A stretch of DNA of 64,000 bases from Polaribacter pacificus (GCF_038024035.1 NZ_CP150664.1:1550001-1614000), one strand, 5' to 3'. Positions 9,332 through 19,636 are shown, counted from the first letter of the stretch. Program-made: numbers and translations. The notes: generated by a model from the sequence alone, not told the origin.

Positions 9332-10890
9332 TTATTTTTTAACTGCAAGGCCTTCTCTCTGATTACAGTTCCGATGCTTTTGTGCTCTATTTTACTCTCT
9401 AACCAAGATAAAATATCTAAGTATAAAAACGCACGCTTTTCATAGGGATGATTCTCAAATTTTTGCAATCGCTGGTGAATCTTTTTAAATTCACCCTTAA
9501 TTTGATGTGGATATACATCACCTAAGGCCTTGATAGATACAATAAACTCTTTTTGTACCTCCTGCAAGTTTTCCATTTTTAATAAAAACTTATAAGTGTC
9601 TTTAAAATGTTTCTCTAGATGATAGTCTAGACCGCATTCATAATGGGCAATTAGGTTTAATATCCTGCCGAAGCATTGGAGATCCTCACCAGAGGTTAGG
9701 TTTTTGTCCTCTATTATTTTGTTTAAATAGGCAATACAAAGTCGGTTTTGACCCATCCCAAAATACAAACAGGCTATCTTATAATACAAGACCACAATAT
9801 GATGTTTGTCTAAATGATTTTTATACTGCACAATGTTTTCTTCAATTAGGGCAACCAAATACTCACCTTCTTCAAAGCTTCCTTCTAAGAAGTGCAAATG
9901 CAATTTATTGGCATACAAGTATTGGAAAACTAGCATATCAGTATTACTGTTTGATGGAAAGCTATTTGTGTTAACCATAGCTTCAAAACTTACCAACTCG
10001 TCTTTAAACTTTGAATAATTTTTAACAAAAAACAATGTTTCAAGCAGGTAATTTTCTCCCTTTAAGAAAAAAACGGGATGCAGAGCAATATTTTTAGGTT
10101 GCTCCTTAAACAAGGCTACCCATTTAGATGCATACTTATACGATTGTACAAAATCTTGGGTTAAAAAACTTTTCCAAAGATGAGCTTTGTACAACCACAA
10201 TTTTTCGCGAAATCCCAAGGACTCATAAACATACTTTGGCAAATGACTATTAAAATAATTGGTGATTTTTTGAAGCTCTTTATCATTTCTAACATAGCCC
10301 GTTTTTAGCAAGACACTGTACAATTGTAAAGACAGGTTAGAGAGTTTGCTGGTAATCACATTTTGTTGGCTCAACTCTTTTGCCTGCAAAGAAAGTTCAT
10401 CGGCACGCGTACTAATACTCCGAGTGATAAACTGCGTTTCAATGACCTTTTCTAGTTCGACAATTTCATAGGCAATGTTTTTTTCATCATTGTCTAAGGC
10501 CATCGATTTGGCTTTTTCTAAAAGCTTTAAACTCTGTTTATAAAGCCCTTTCTGATAGAGCACCGTTGCAAAATCTAAATGCTCTCTAATTTGCATTCGA
10601 ACATTTTGATGCACAGGATTTAATCGCAAACTGATTAGTAACTGTTTGTATAAGTGTGCTTTTAAATTAGCCAATTGTTGTTTGGCGACAATATTCTTTT
10701 TTAAAATCTGTGGTTCATTGTAGGTCTTCATCTTGTCTAACAACTTAAACAAGGTAAAAAATTTAGCTTCAGTGTTCCCCTCTAGCCTGCCCACATACAG
10801 GTTAAATTGCCTCTTTTCTGACTTGGTCAGAGACTTGATCAAAACAAATAAAGAATCATTTTGATGATTGGGCGACGTAAAAACACTCAT
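9328..10890 (-). CDS. Hypothetical helical-repeat protein, 520 aa
   Basis: I do not recognise a named family. The protein is soluble, lysine- and leucine-rich and almost wholly helical. Segments such as [20 protein letters not shown] suggest degenerate TPR-like repeats, mostly within residues 80-450. No signal peptide or catalytic motif is visible. The start at 10890 ([10 protein letters not shown]) is preferred to an upstream Met at 10953, whose extra residues look non-coding. Such repeat proteins usually act as scaffolds, which is inference. It is divergent from leuA and convergent with metG. Confidence 0.7.
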   Translation of the reverse strand: MSVFTSPNHQNDSLFVLIKSLTKSEKRQFNLYVGRLEGNTEAKFFTLFKLLDKMKTYNEPQILKKNIVAKQQLANLKAHLYKQLLISLRLNPVHQNVRMQIREHLDFATVLYQKGLYKQSLKLLEKAKSMALDNDEKNIAYEIVELEKVIETQFITRSISTRADELSLQAKELSQQNVITSKLSNLSLQLYSVLLKTGYVRNDKELQKITNYFNSHLPKYVYESLGFREKLWLYKAHLWKSFLTQDFVQSYKYASKWVALFKEQPKNIALHPVFFLKGENYLLETLFFVKNYSKFKDELVSFEAMVNTNSFPSNSNTDMLVFQYLYANKLHLHFLEGSFEEGEYLVALIEENIVQYKNHLDKHHIVVLYYKIACLYFGMGQNRLCIAYLNKIIEDKNLTSGEDLQCFGRILNLIAHYECGLDYHLEKHFKDTYKFLLKMENLQEVQKEFIVSIKALGDVYPHQIKGEFKKIHQRLQKFENHPYEKRAFLYLDILSWLESKIEHKSIGTVIREKALQLKNN

Positions 10891-10987
10891 TCTAATAGGT
10901 TGATTATCAGGTAGTAATATCATTTTGACCTTAAATAAGCATCGTAATTTCAAAACGAAATTTACTTACTAAGGAATGGACAATATA

Positions 10988-10995
10988 TACATTTG
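10988..10995 (+). promoter_or_regulatory. -7 box TACATTTG of the leu operon
   Basis: It is an exact TAnnTTTG match, with a TTA (not TTG) at the -33 place 19 bases upstream. The predicted leader before leuA is only about 25-30 bases, too short for an attenuator. Confidence 0.6.
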
Positions 10996-11024
10996 AGTTA
11001 GATTAAAAAACTGAATTCATTTTT

Positions 11025-12200
11025 ATGACCACAAATAAGATTGAAATATTTGACACCACACTAAGGGACGGAGAACAAGTTCCTGGTTGTAAATTAGACA
11101 CCCAACAAAAACTAGTAATCGCAGAGCGATTAGACTTCTTGGGTGTTGATGTAATTGAAGCGGGTTTTCCGGTATCTAGTCCAGGTGACTTTAATTCGGT
11201 AAGCGAGATTGCCAAACTTGTAAAAAATGCAAGCGTTTGTGCTTTAACAAGAGCAGTAGAAAAAGACATAGAAATTGCAGCAGCAGCACTTAAGTTTGCC
11301 AAAAATCCAAGAATCCACACAGGCATAGGCACCAGTGATTCTCATATAAAATTTAAATTTAACAGTACTAGAGACCAAGTGATACATAGAGCTGTCTTAG
11401 CGGTTCGCTATGCAAAAACATTTGTCCACGATGTAGAATTTTATGCAGAAGATGCCGGGAGAACAGAAAATGCCTTTTTAGCAGAAATATGTGAAGCCGT
11501 TATCAAAGCAGGAGCTACGGTTTTAAACATTCCTGATACCACTGGCTATTGTTTACCAGAAGAATACGGAGCAAAAATTAAGTACCTCAAGCAGCATGTA
11601 AAAGGCATTGAAAAGGTTGTTATTTCTTGTCATTGTCATAATGATTTAGGCTTGGCAACAGCTAACTCTATTGCTGGTGTTGTTAATGGAGCCAGACAAA
11701 TTGAATGTACCGTTAACGGGATCGGTGAGCGTGCCGGAAATACAGCTTTAGAAGAAGTGGTAATGATTTTAAAACAGCACCCATATTTAAACTTAGAAAC
11801 CAATATCAATACGCATTTACTCTACGATACCAGCATGATGGTTCGAGAAAAAATGGGCATGCCAGTACAGCCCAATAAAGCCATCGTTGGAGCCAATGCT
11901 TTTGCTCATAGTTCTGGGATACATCAAGACGGAGTTATTAAAAACCGAGAAACCTATGAAATTATAAATCCAGAAGATGTAGGTGTCACAGAAAGCGCCA
12001 TTGTTTTAACTGCCAGAAGCGGTAGAGCTGCTTTGGCTTACAGAGCAAAAAAAATTGGGTATGAGTTGACTAAAATTCAGTTAGACAAAGCCTATAACTA
12101 CTTTTTACAATTGGCAGATTCAAAAAAAGAAATTAAAGATAATGACCTGCACACAATCATGAAAAACGTTGATAAATTCTCTAAAATAGCCGTTGCCTAA
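11025..12200 (+). CDS. leuA: 2-isopropylmalate synthase, short form
   Basis: It condenses 2-oxoisovalerate with acetyl-CoA, the first committed step to leucine. The catalytic TIM barrel begins with [12 protein letters not shown], and the metal-binding HxH is in [12 protein letters not shown]. The linker region with GIHQDG follows. At 391 residues the protein ends right after this linker and lacks the roughly 120-residue C-terminal leucine-binding domain of E. coli-type enzymes. The operon with leuC, leuD and leuB supports LeuA over homocitrate or citramalate synthase. Its stop shares one base with the leuC start (TAATG). Confidence 0.93.
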   Translation: MTTNKIEIFDTTLRDGEQVPGCKLDTQQKLVIAERLDFLGVDVIEAGFPVSSPGDFNSVSEIAKLVKNASVCALTRAVEKDIEIAAAALKFAKNPRIHTGIGTSDSHIKFKFNSTRDQVIHRAVLAVRYAKTFVHDVEFYAEDAGRTENAFLAEICEAVIKAGATVLNIPDTTGYCLPEEYGAKIKYLKQHVKGIEKVVISCHCHNDLGLATANSIAGVVNGARQIECTVNGIGERAGNTALEEVVMILKQHPYLNLETNINTHLLYDTSMMVREKMGMPVQPNKAIVGANAFAHSSGIHQDGVIKNRETYEIINPEDVGVTESAIVLTARSGRAALAYRAKKIGYELTKIQLDKAYNYFLQLADSKKEIKDNDLHTIMKNVDKFSKIAVA

Positions 12201-13594
12201 TGAAAAAAACACTCTTTGATAAGGTATGGGACTCTCATGTGGTAGACGCCATAGAAAATGGCCCTCAAGTTTTATATATAGACAAGCATTTGATTCATGA
12301 GGTAACCAGCCCTCAAGCATTTGAAGAACTAGAAAAAAGAGGGATCTCTGTTGCGAGGCCTGACAAGATTGTCGCAACGGCTGATCACAATACGCCAACG
12401 ATAAATCAGCATTTACCCATAAAAGATGCAAACTCTAGAAAACAACTTGAGCAGCTTACACAAAACTGTGCTAAAAATAAGATTACCCTATACGGATTAG
12501 GGCATAAAAACAACGGAATTGTCCATGTGATTGCCCCAGAATTAGGCATTACACAACCCGGAATGACCATGGTATGTGGAGATTCTCATACCTCTACACA
12601 TGGGGCCTTTGGAAGCATAGCCTTTGGAATCGGTACTAGTCAAGTGGCCCAGGTTTTTGCCAGTCAATGCTTGCTTTTAGAAAAGCCTAAGAAAATGCGT
12701 GTGCTGGTGAATGGAAAACTAAAAAAAGGAGTACTTCCTAAGGATGTTATACTCTACATTATTGCAAAACTAGGAACCAACTCAGGTACAGGTTATTTTT
12801 GTGAATATGCCGGTGATGTTTTTGAAAACATGAGCATGGAAGGCAGAATGACGGTTTGTAATATGAGTATAGAAATGGGTGCCAGAGGAGGGATGATCTC
12901 TCCAGACCAAAAAACTTTTGACTATCTCAAAGGAAAAGAATTTGCTCCTAAAGGGGCTGAACTTGACAAAAAAATATCCTATTGGAAAAGCTTAGCTACA
13001 GACAAAGGAGCAGTCTTTGACAAAGAACACCATATCGATGCTTCAGAGATTGAACCGATGATCACCTTTGGAACCAACCCTGGTATGGGGATTAAAATTT
13101 CTGAAAACATCCCAAAAACGAATGAGCGTTCTTTTGAAAAATCATTGGCTTATATGAATTTTAAAAAAGGAGCTTCATTAATTGATACACCCATCAACTA
13201 TGTGTTTATCGGAAGTTGTACCAACTCAAGAATAGAAGATTTTAGAGTCGCTGCCAACTATGTAAAAGGAAAACAAAAAGCCGATAATGTAACGGCATGG
13301 TTGGTTCCTGGCTCACAAAACGTTGCCAAGCAAATTGCTGAAGAAGGTTTGCTGCAGATTTTTGAATCGGCGGGTTTTAGCTTAAGACAGCCTGGTTGTT
13401 CTGCCTGTTTAGCCATGAATGACGACAAAATTCCTTCGGGAGAATATTGTGTTTCTACCTCTAACAGAAATTTTGAAGGAAGACAAGGACAAGGTGCTAG
13501 AACCATTTTAGCGAGTCCTTTAGTTGCAGTAGCAACGGCAGTCTCAGGGAAAATAGTAGATATCACCAAGACCTTGGAACCCCAAGTTTTATAA
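12200..13594 (+). CDS. leuC: 3-isopropylmalate dehydratase large subunit
   Basis: This is a 464-residue aconitase-family subunit that, with LeuD, isomerises 2- to 3-isopropylmalate. The three Cys ligands of the [4Fe-4S] cluster are visible: one in IGSCTNSR and two in [21 protein letters not shown] is the family's substrate/cluster region near residue 130. The length is standard. It is translationally coupled to leuA by a one-base overlap and lies 31 bases before leuD. Cluster supply probably depends on the suf genes found 32 kb away. Confidence 0.97.
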   Translation: MKKTLFDKVWDSHVVDAIENGPQVLYIDKHLIHEVTSPQAFEELEKRGISVARPDKIVATADHNTPTINQHLPIKDANSRKQLEQLTQNCAKNKITLYGLGHKNNGIVHVIAPELGITQPGMTMVCGDSHTSTHGAFGSIAFGIGTSQVAQVFASQCLLLEKPKKMRVLVNGKLKKGVLPKDVILYIIAKLGTNSGTGYFCEYAGDVFENMSMEGRMTVCNMSIEMGARGGMISPDQKTFDYLKGKEFAPKGAELDKKISYWKSLATDKGAVFDKEHHIDASEIEPMITFGTNPGMGIKISENIPKTNERSFEKSLAYMNFKKGASLIDTPINYVFIGSCTNSRIEDFRVAANYVKGKQKADNVTAWLVPGSQNVAKQIAEEGLLQIFESAGFSLRQPGCSACLAMNDDKIPSGEYCVSTSNRNFEGRQGQGARTILASPLVAVATAVSGKIVDITKTLEPQVL

Positions 13595-13625
13595 ATTTTA
13601 AAAAACAATAGAGCGCATTTGTTAA

Positions 13626-14210
13626 ATGGAAAAATTTACACTTTTAAAATCGACAGCCATTCCATTGGCAACAGAAAATATAGATACCGATCAGATTATT
13701 CCGGCACGCTTTTTAAAAGCAACTGACAAGTTGGGTTTTGGAGAGCAGGTTTTTAAAGATTGGCGGTATTTTAACGATGGAAACCTCAATCCCAATTTTG
13801 TATTAAACAACCCTGTTTTTAGCGGGAGCATACTGGTAGCTGGAGATAATTTTGGTTGTGGATCAAGTAGAGAGCATGCTGCTTGGGCCTTAATGGGTTA
13901 TGGTTTTAAAGTAATTATCAGTAGTTTTTTTGCAGACATTTTTAAGGGAAACTCATTAAACAATGGCTTGTTACCCATACAGGTGACTCCTAAATATTTA
14001 AAGGCCTTATTAAAAGAAATAGAAGCAAACCCCAGCAGCGTTCTTGTGGTAAATTTAAAAGAACAGCAACTCTTGACAGCAGTTGGAACCAGCTCTTTTG
14101 ACATCGATCCTTATAAAAAAACCTGCCTGCTAAACGGTTATGATGATATTGATTTTTTAATTAGTAAGAAGGACAAAATAACAGCTTTTGAAGCTCAACT
14201 AGAATACTAA
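13626..14210 (+). CDS. leuD: 3-isopropylmalate dehydratase small subunit
   Basis: This is a 194-residue swivelling-domain subunit of isopropylmalate isomerase. [14 protein letters not shown] near the N-terminus and the conserved [13 protein letters not shown] loop (about residues 78-90) are diagnostic of LeuD. It follows leuC closely and must pair with it for activity. The 103-base gap to leuB holds repeats and a hairpin and is wider than the other gaps in the operon. Confidence 0.97.
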   Translation: MEKFTLLKSTAIPLATENIDTDQIIPARFLKATDKLGFGEQVFKDWRYFNDGNLNPNFVLNNPVFSGSILVAGDNFGCGSSREHAAWALMGYGFKVIISSFFADIFKGNSLNNGLLPIQVTPKYLKALLKEIEANPSSVLVVNLKEQQLLTAVGTSSFDIDPYKKTCLLNGYDDIDFLISKKDKITAFEAQLEY

Positions 14211-14212
14211 AT

Positions 14213-14283
14213 AAAAGCGCGTTAGCGACAGAAGTGACATTAAAAGACCTGCCTACCGGCAGACATATATAACGAAAAGCGCG
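14213..14283. repeat. Small repeat and hairpin in the leuD-leuB gap
   Basis: Two direct copies of AAAAGCGCG (14213-14221 and 14275-14283) flank a hairpin CTGCC-TACC-GGCAG (14249-14262). This patch is GC-richer than its surroundings and no T-run follows, so it is not a terminator. It may be a REP-like element or a transcript-processing site. Confidence 0.5.
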
Positions 14284-14313
14284 ACCCTTTTGGTAACGCA
14301 CAAATAAAAAAAT

Positions 14314-15429
14314 ATGAAATACAATATTGCAGTCATTCCTGGAGATGGAATCGGTCCCGAGGTAACGGCACAAGCCAAAAAAGCGTTGATGGCAGTTGCC
14401 AATGTATACAATCATAGCTTTAGCTTTAAAGAGGCTTTAATGGGAGCCTGTGCTATTGATGCAACAGGAGCACCTTTGCCTGACGAAACACTAAGCCTCT
14501 GTAAAAAATCAGATGCCATTTTATTTGGTGCTATTGGACACCCAAAGTATGACAACGATCCTAAAGCCAAAGTTAGACCAGAACAAGGCTTGTTAAAACT
14601 TCGCAAAGACTTGGGCTTATTTTGCAACGTTCGTCCAATCAAAGCTTATGAGCAATTGATTGGCAACTCACCTTTAAAAAAGGAAATTATATCCGGTACT
14701 GATATTGTAATCTACCGAGAACTAACAGGCGGTATTTATTTTGGTATCAAAGAGTTAAGCGATGACAAAACGATTGCTTTTGACGGCTGTTCATATAGTG
14801 TAGAAGAGATAGAAAGAATTGCACACTTAGCGTTTAAAGAGGCTCAAAACAGAAGGAAAAAACTAACTTTAGTAGACAAGGCCAATGTCTTAGAAACATC
14901 GCGTTTGTGGAGAAAAACTATCACTGCCATGGCAAATCAGTATCCAGATGTGCAGTTGGATTTTCTTTTTGTTGACAATGCTGCTATGCAATTGATCCTA
15001 AACCCAAAACAGTTTGATGTGATTTTAACTGAAAACCTTTTTGGAGACATCCTTAGTGATGAAGCCAGTGTAATTGGAGGCTCTATTGGTTTATTAGCAT
15101 CGGCTTCTGTTGGTAAAAAAACGGCCTTGTTTGAACCGATTCACGGATCGTACCCACAAGCCGCTGGGAAAAACTGTGCCAACCCACTTGCGGCTATCTT
15201 ATCTGCAGCCCTATTATTGCAACACCTCGGCTTACACAAAGAAGCCAATGCGATTACTAACGCTGTAGAAAAATCATTAGAATTAGAAATTAGCACAGAA
15301 GATCTCAATCCAGAAAGAGCATTTACCACCTCTAAGGTAGGTGATTTTATCGCTGACTATATAGAAAACCAACAAGACAGCAATATGAATTTCATGAATA
15401 TTCATATGGGCCAAAGCACTATTATCTGA
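14314..15429 (+). CDS. leuB: 3-isopropylmalate dehydrogenase
   Basis: This 371-residue NAD-dependent beta-decarboxylating dehydrogenase makes 2-oxoisocaproate, the direct keto precursor of leucine. Motifs include GDGIGPEV (residues 9-16), the substrate-binding RxxxxxxxxR region around GLLKLRKDLGLFCNVRP, DNAAMQL, NLFGDILSDEAS and the FEPIHGS nucleotide loop. The last 20 residues (NQQDSNMNFMNIHMGQSTII) extend past the usual end and are Met-rich. It is the last gene of the leu operon and is followed by a strong terminator. Confidence 0.96.
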   Translation: MKYNIAVIPGDGIGPEVTAQAKKALMAVANVYNHSFSFKEALMGACAIDATGAPLPDETLSLCKKSDAILFGAIGHPKYDNDPKAKVRPEQGLLKLRKDLGLFCNVRPIKAYEQLIGNSPLKKEIISGTDIVIYRELTGGIYFGIKELSDDKTIAFDGCSYSVEEIERIAHLAFKEAQNRRKKLTLVDKANVLETSRLWRKTITAMANQYPDVQLDFLFVDNAAMQLILNPKQFDVILTENLFGDILSDEASVIGGSIGLLASASVGKKTALFEPIHGSYPQAAGKNCANPLAAILSAALLLQHLGLHKEANAITNAVEKSLELEISTEDLNPERAFTTSKVGDFIADYIENQQDSNMNFMNIHMGQSTII

Positions 15430-15457
15430 TAACCTTGAGATATTAGTTTATTTGAAT

Positions 15458-15490
15458 AAAGAGTGTTACCAAGTTGGTAACACTCTTTTT
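15458..15490. terminator. Bidirectional terminator between leuB and argH
   Basis: GAGTGTTACC and GGTAACACTC form a perfect 10-bp stem around AAGTT, extended by AAA/TTT pairs, with a T-run on the right. It ends the leu operon and, on the other strand, the convergent arg operon. Confidence 0.93.
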
Positions 15491-16763
15491 AATTTGGAAA
15501 TTTCTCTTTAATTTGAGCTAAGTATAAATTGTGTATGCTTCCTATATGGCTGTGTTTTTTAGTGATATCAGGCTCATAAGTACCCGCCTCTACTTTTGCT
15601 CCAATTTCTTTGTAGGCATCTCTAAAAGGCATTCCGCTTAGCATTAAATTATTGATGTTGTCTACCGTAAACAAGTATTTATACTTTTCATCCATAGGAT
15701 TTACTTCGTTGACAATCACTTGCTGGATAGCAAAATTAAAAATATCTAAAAGCTCTTTTACCTCTTCTATAGCAATGACCATATGCTCTTTAAGCAATTG
15801 GTAATCTCTGTGATAACCACTCGGTAAATTATTGGTAATTAAAATCATTTCGGTTTGCAATGCTTGAATTTTATTTGATTTTCCTCGAATCAGTTCAAAC
15901 ACATCTGGGTTCTTTTTATGAGGCATAATACTGCTCCCCGTTGTTAATGCATCTGGAAAGCTTATAAATCCAAAATTCTGACTGGTATACAAACAGATAT
16001 CCATGGCAAATCTTGCCAAGGTATTACACAAACTTCCCAAGGCTGCTGCAACAGTTCTTTCACTTTTACCTCTGCTCATTTGGGCTGCAACTACGTTGTA
16101 CTTAAGGCTAGCAAAGCCTAGCTCTTGGGTGGTAAAATCTCTGTCGATAGGAAACGAACTACCGTAACCTGCCGCAGAGCCTAGTGGATTTTGATCTACC
16201 GTTTGCAAGGCTGCGTTTAACAAATATACATCGTCTATTAAAAGCTCTGCATAGGCAGAAAACCACAAGCCAAAAGAAGATGGCATGGCCACCTGCAAAT
16301 GGGTATAGCCCGGCAATAATTTTTCTTGATGCTGATCTGCTAAATTTATTAAGGTCTCAAAAAATGTGGCTGTTTGTGTTTTAATTTGCTGCAAATGATC
16401 TTTGTAATACAAATGCAGTGCAACCAAAACCTGATCGTTTCTAGACCTAGCGGTATGGATTTTTTTGCCAACGGCTCCATAGCTCTTGGTCAACTCAAAC
16501 TCAATCTTGGAGTGCACATCCTCAAAATGGGACTCAATGACAAAAGTACCCGCTTCTATTTGTCCTTGCAAAGCTGATAAACCTTTGATGGCTTGGCTTA
16601 ATTCTTCTTCAGAAATCAGCCCTACTTTTTGTAGCATTTTTGCATGTGCTAAAGATGCCTGAACATCGTACTTAGCAATGTGTATGTCTATTTCACGATC
16701 GTTCCCTACTGTAAATTTTTCTATTTTTTTATCTATTGATATTCCTTTGTCCCAAAGTTTCAT
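15489..16763 (-). CDS. argH: Argininosuccinate lyase
   Basis: This is a 424-residue enzyme of the fumarase/aspartase superfamily that splits argininosuccinate into arginine and fumarate, the last step of the pathway. The family signature GSSIMPHKKNP carries the catalytic serine loop; HTARSRNDQ and the GYTHLQ motif with the general-acid His are also present. It is the last gene of the arg run, 91 bases after argE. That gap holds a small hairpin (ATTCCC/GGGAAT) that might be a processing site or weak internal terminator. Confidence 0.96.
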   Translation of the reverse strand: MKLWDKGISIDKKIEKFTVGNDREIDIHIAKYDVQASLAHAKMLQKVGLISEEELSQAIKGLSALQGQIEAGTFVIESHFEDVHSKIEFELTKSYGAVGKKIHTARSRNDQVLVALHLYYKDHLQQIKTQTATFFETLINLADQHQEKLLPGYTHLQVAMPSSFGLWFSAYAELLIDDVYLLNAALQTVDQNPLGSAAGYGSSFPIDRDFTTQELGFASLKYNVVAAQMSRGKSERTVAAALGSLCNTLARFAMDICLYTSQNFGFISFPDALTTGSSIMPHKKNPDVFELIRGKSNKIQALQTEMILITNNLPSGYHRDYQLLKEHMVIAIEEVKELLDIFNFAIQQVIVNEVNPMDEKYKYLFTVDNINNLMLSGMPFRDAYKEIGAKVEAGTYEPDITKKHSHIGSIHNLYLAQIKEKFPN

Positions 16764-16854
16764 CTCTATTTCTTTTTTTTCATTCCCTTAAAAACGGGAA
16801 TCTTAGTATTAATAATTTACTGTTTTAACTGCTACATCAGCTGCAAAATGACAG

Positions 16855-17925
16855 CTACTTCACAATCACGCGATTTAATAATTCTATATAGATTTCTATA
16901 CCTTCTTTTAGCTCATCCAAATAAATAAACTCATCTGCAGAATGCGACCTTGTGCTATCTCCTGGTCCTAATTTTAAGGAAGGACAAGACAAAACTGATT
17001 GATCAGAGAGCGTGGGTGAGCCATAGGTTGTTCTTCCTAAAGCAAGGCCTGCTTTTACCAATTGATGCTCCTTAGAAATGGCCGATGAATTTAAATTTGT
17101 GCTTCTAGGCAGCATGCTATCACAAGGAGCTGATTCTTGCAAAATGGTTACAATCTCCTTATTGGTATAGGCATCATTTACCCGTACATCGATAACCAAC
17201 TTTACATCTGCAGGCACTGCATTGTGCTGTTTTCCTGCCTGTATCTGAGTCACCGTCATTTTAACTGGGCCCAAGGTTTCAGAGTCTTTTTCAAATTGAA
17301 AATTTTGAAACCAATCCAATACAGGAATGCATTTATAAATGGCATTGTCTAAATTAGGATGTGCTGCATGACTTGGGGTGCCCTTAACAAGCACATCAAA
17401 AACAACCAAGCCTTTTTCTGCTATTGCCAAGTTCATTAAGGTTGGCTCTCCTACAATGGCAACATCAATTTTTGGAAGTATAGATAACATGCTATTTAAA
17501 CCATTCGGCCCACTACTTTCTTCTTCGGCTGAGGCCACCATCACCAAATTGTACCGAAGCTCTTTGTGCTTGTAAAAATGAGCAAAAGTGGCGAGTAAAG
17601 AAACCAAGCAGCCGCCTGCATCATTACTCCCTAATCCATAAAGTTTTCCGTCTTCTTCGATCGCTTCAAATGGATTTTTGGTGTATCCAGAATTGGGTTT
17701 TACTGTGTCGTGATGCGAATTTAACAGCAGTGTTGGCTTCTTCGGATCAAAAAATTGATTGATTGCCCAAACATTATTGACTGTTCGATGATAAGCAATC
17801 TTTTGTTTTGTAAACCACTGCTCAATTAAAAGTGCAGTAGCCGCTTCTTCTGATGAAAAAGACGGGGTTGCTATCAACTGCTTTAAAAGCAATATCGCTT
17901 CTTGTGTGTTCTGTGTAGTGTCCAT
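16855..17925 (-). CDS. argE: N-acyl (acetyl/succinyl) ornithine or citrulline deacylase, M20 family
   Basis: This is a 356-residue metallo-deacylase of the M20/ArgE/DapE family. The dinuclear metal site is visible in HHDTV, NDAGG, the catalytic EEE before SSGPNG, GEPT, and a C-terminal His in TRSHSADEF. A lid/dimerisation domain lies between about residues 170 and 285. Next to a Bacteroides-type transcarbamylase it should remove the acyl group from N-acylcitrulline rather than from N-acylornithine. The acyl group is predicted to be succinyl (see argF'). Its start overlaps the argB stop by one base. Confidence 0.88.
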   Translation of the reverse strand: MDTTQNTQEAILLLKQLIATPSFSSEEAATALLIEQWFTKQKIAYHRTVNNVWAINQFFDPKKPTLLLNSHHDTVKPNSGYTKNPFEAIEEDGKLYGLGSNDAGGCLVSLLATFAHFYKHKELRYNLVMVASAEEESSGPNGLNSMLSILPKIDVAIVGEPTLMNLAIAEKGLVVFDVLVKGTPSHAAHPNLDNAIYKCIPVLDWFQNFQFEKDSETLGPVKMTVTQIQAGKQHNAVPADVKLVIDVRVNDAYTNKEIVTILQESAPCDSMLPRSTNLNSSAISKEHQLVKAGLALGRTTYGSPTLSDQSVLSCPSLKLGPGDSTRSHSADEFIYLDELKEGIEIYIELLNRVIVK

Positions 17926-18701
17926 TAATTTTCTAATATTGTGTGTATGGTTTCTGGCTCAAATATCATGGAAGGCAAGCCTATCTCTATTTTTTGAACC
18001 CCATTTTCTAAAGCGTAAAAACAATTTTCCAGTTTAGGAATCATCCCATCTACGATGTATTTAGCATCTACTAATTCTTTAAAAGTAGCTGCTGTAATTT
18101 TTCTAATCACAGAGTTTTCATCATCCTTGTCTCTAAGCACTCCTTTTTTATCAAAACAATAATACAAGGCTGTCTTGTAATTTTTAGAAAAGGCCAGTGC
18201 AAGTTCTGAGGCAATGGTATCTGCATTGGTGTTTAACAATTGCCCTTCTTCATTGTGTGTGATGGCGCAAAACACAGGAGTGATTCCATGACCTAAAAGC
18301 AGTTCTGGAACCTTTAAATCAACTTTTTTGACATCTCCTACATAGCCAAAATCAATCGTTTTAACGGGTCTTTGCACTGCTACAACAGCATTGCCATCGG
18401 CTCCTGAAAAACCAACAGCATTGCATTGATTTGCTTGCAATTTTGCAATAATTGTTTTGTTTATCTGTCCTGCATAAACCATGGTTACAATCTCTAGACT
18501 TGGCAAATCTGTAATTCGTCTGCCATGAGTCATTTGAACCTCAACACCCATTTGAAGAGCTAATTTACTGGCTAGTTTTCCTCCACCATGCACCAAAACC
18601 TTCGGACCTTGTAACTTTGAAAAGTTCACTAAAAAATCATCCAAAGCTTGTGGATCATCAATAATATTACCTCCTATTTTTACTATTCTTACCGTATCCA
18701 T
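17925..18701 (-). CDS. argB: N-acylglutamate kinase
   Basis: This is a 258-residue amino-acid kinase that phosphorylates N-acetyl- or N-succinylglutamate, the second step of the pathway. The ATP-site Lys lies in VKIGGNIIDD near the N-terminus and the glycine loop is HGGGKLAS. The start at 18701 (MDTVRIVKIGG) is clear: upstream codons belong to argF' in another frame and the two genes share one base (TAATG). No N-terminal arginine-feedback helix is present, so it is probably an arginine-insensitive, dimer-type kinase (inference). Confidence 0.92.
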   Translation of the reverse strand: MDTVRIVKIGGNIIDDPQALDDFLVNFSKLQGPKVLVHGGGKLASKLALQMGVEVQMTHGRRITDLPSLEIVTMVYAGQINKTIIAKLQANQCNAVGFSGADGNAVVAVQRPVKTIDFGYVGDVKKVDLKVPELLLGHGITPVFCAITHNEEGQLLNTNADTIASELALAFSKNYKTALYYCFDKKGVLRDKDDENSVIRKITAATFKELVDAKYIVDGMIPKLENCFYALENGVQKIEIGLPSMIFEPETIHTILEN

Positions 18702-19636
18702 TATTGATTTTCTAAGAGGTTTTTTAATACGATTTGAGCCGCATAGGTTCTGTTGTTTGCCTGGGCTATTACCAATGAATTTGGTCCATCCAAAACAGCA
18801 TCCTCTACCACTACGTTTCTTCTCACTGGCAAACAATGCATAAACTTTGCAGTGCCTAGTTTTTCTTGGGTCATCATCCATGTTGGATCCTGAGAAAGTA
18901 CCTGACCATAAGATTGAAAACTACTCCAGTTTTTGACATAGACAAAATCGGCATCTCTAAGTGCTTCTTCTTGATCATAGATAACTGTAGTGTTCTTTAC
19001 AACAGCATCGCTTAGTTCATATCCTTTTGGATGGCTAATACAAAGATCTACCTCTAACAGTTGCATCATTTGCACAAATGAATTTGCTACTGCGTGGGGC
19101 AATGCCTTTGGATGCGGTGCCCAAGACAGTACTACTTTTGGCTTTTTCTTGCCTGAAAACTCTTTTAAAGTAATGGCATCTGCTAAGGCTTGCAATGGGT
19201 GAGCCGTAGCACTTTCCATATTGACAATCGGCACAGAAGCATACTTTTGAAAACTGCTTAAGACCATTTCTTGCAGGTCTTTTTCTTTATCTGTTAACGA
19301 AGCAAATGCTCTGATCGCAATACAATCTGCGTATTGAGAAATTACTTGAGCAGCTTCTTTTACATGCTCAGATGCAGTCAAGTTCATAATGGTTCCCTCT
19401 TCAAATTCTAACTCCCAGGCTGCATTCACATTCATAACGATTACCTGCATTCCTAGGTTTCTGGCGGCCTTTTCTGTGCTCAATCGCGTACGCAAACTCG
19501 CGTTGAAAAACAGCATAACCAAAGTCTTGTTTTTCCCTAAATCTAAAAATTGATAAGGATTCTTTTTTAATTGAATGGCCTCATTTACCAAGGCTTCAAT
19601 GTTATCTATGTCTTGTAAATCTGTATATTTTTTCAT
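18701..19636 (-). CDS. argF': N-succinylornithine (or N-acetylornithine) carbamoyltransferase
   Basis: This is a 311-residue transcarbamylase. The carbamoyl-phosphate loop is SLRTR (residues 47-51), with HPLQ near residue 147 and HCLPVRRN in the C-terminal domain. The sequence resembles the Bacteroides fragilis SOTCase and Xanthomonas AOTCase group more than normal ornithine transcarbamylases, for example WAPHPKALPHAVANSF. The specificity residue (Glu92 in Xanthomonas, Pro90 in Bacteroides) aligns with Ser89 in TASEH. Published swaps of Glu92 to Ser gave succinylornithine activity, so SOTCase is predicted. The alignment was made from memory. Confidence 0.87.
   Translation of the reverse strand: MKKYTDLQDIDNIEALVNEAIQLKKNPYQFLDLGKNKTLVMLFFNASLRTRLSTEKAARNLGMQVIVMNVNAAWELEFEEGTIMNLTASEHVKEAAQVISQYADCIAIRAFASLTDKEKDLQEMVLSSFQKYASVPIVNMESATAHPLQALADAITLKEFSGKKKPKVVLSWAPHPKALPHAVANSFVQMMQLLEVDLCISHPKGYELSDAVVKNTTVIYDQEEALRDADFVYVKNWSSFQSYGQVLSQDPTWMMTQEKLGTAKFMHCLPVRRNVVVEDAVLDGPNSLVIAQANNRTYAAQIVLKNLLENQ

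Noticed and set aside
10891..11024. Leucine leader peptide before leuA
   Set aside because: The -7 box leaves only about 25-30 bases of leader, and no Leu-rich frame or terminator is present.
11025..12200. LeuA considered as a frameshifted or truncated gene
   Set aside because: The stop overlaps the leuC start by one base, and no remnant of a C-terminal domain follows in any frame. It is a natural short form.
16764..16854. Hairpin ATTCCC/GGGAAT between argE and argH as a terminator
   Set aside because: The stem is only six pairs and lacks a T-run on the transcribed strand; argH clearly belongs to the operon.
18702..18881. 60-codon N-terminal extension of argB
   Set aside because: The extension is the other frame of argF' and has no kinase features. 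MDTVRIVKIGG at 18701 is the natural start.
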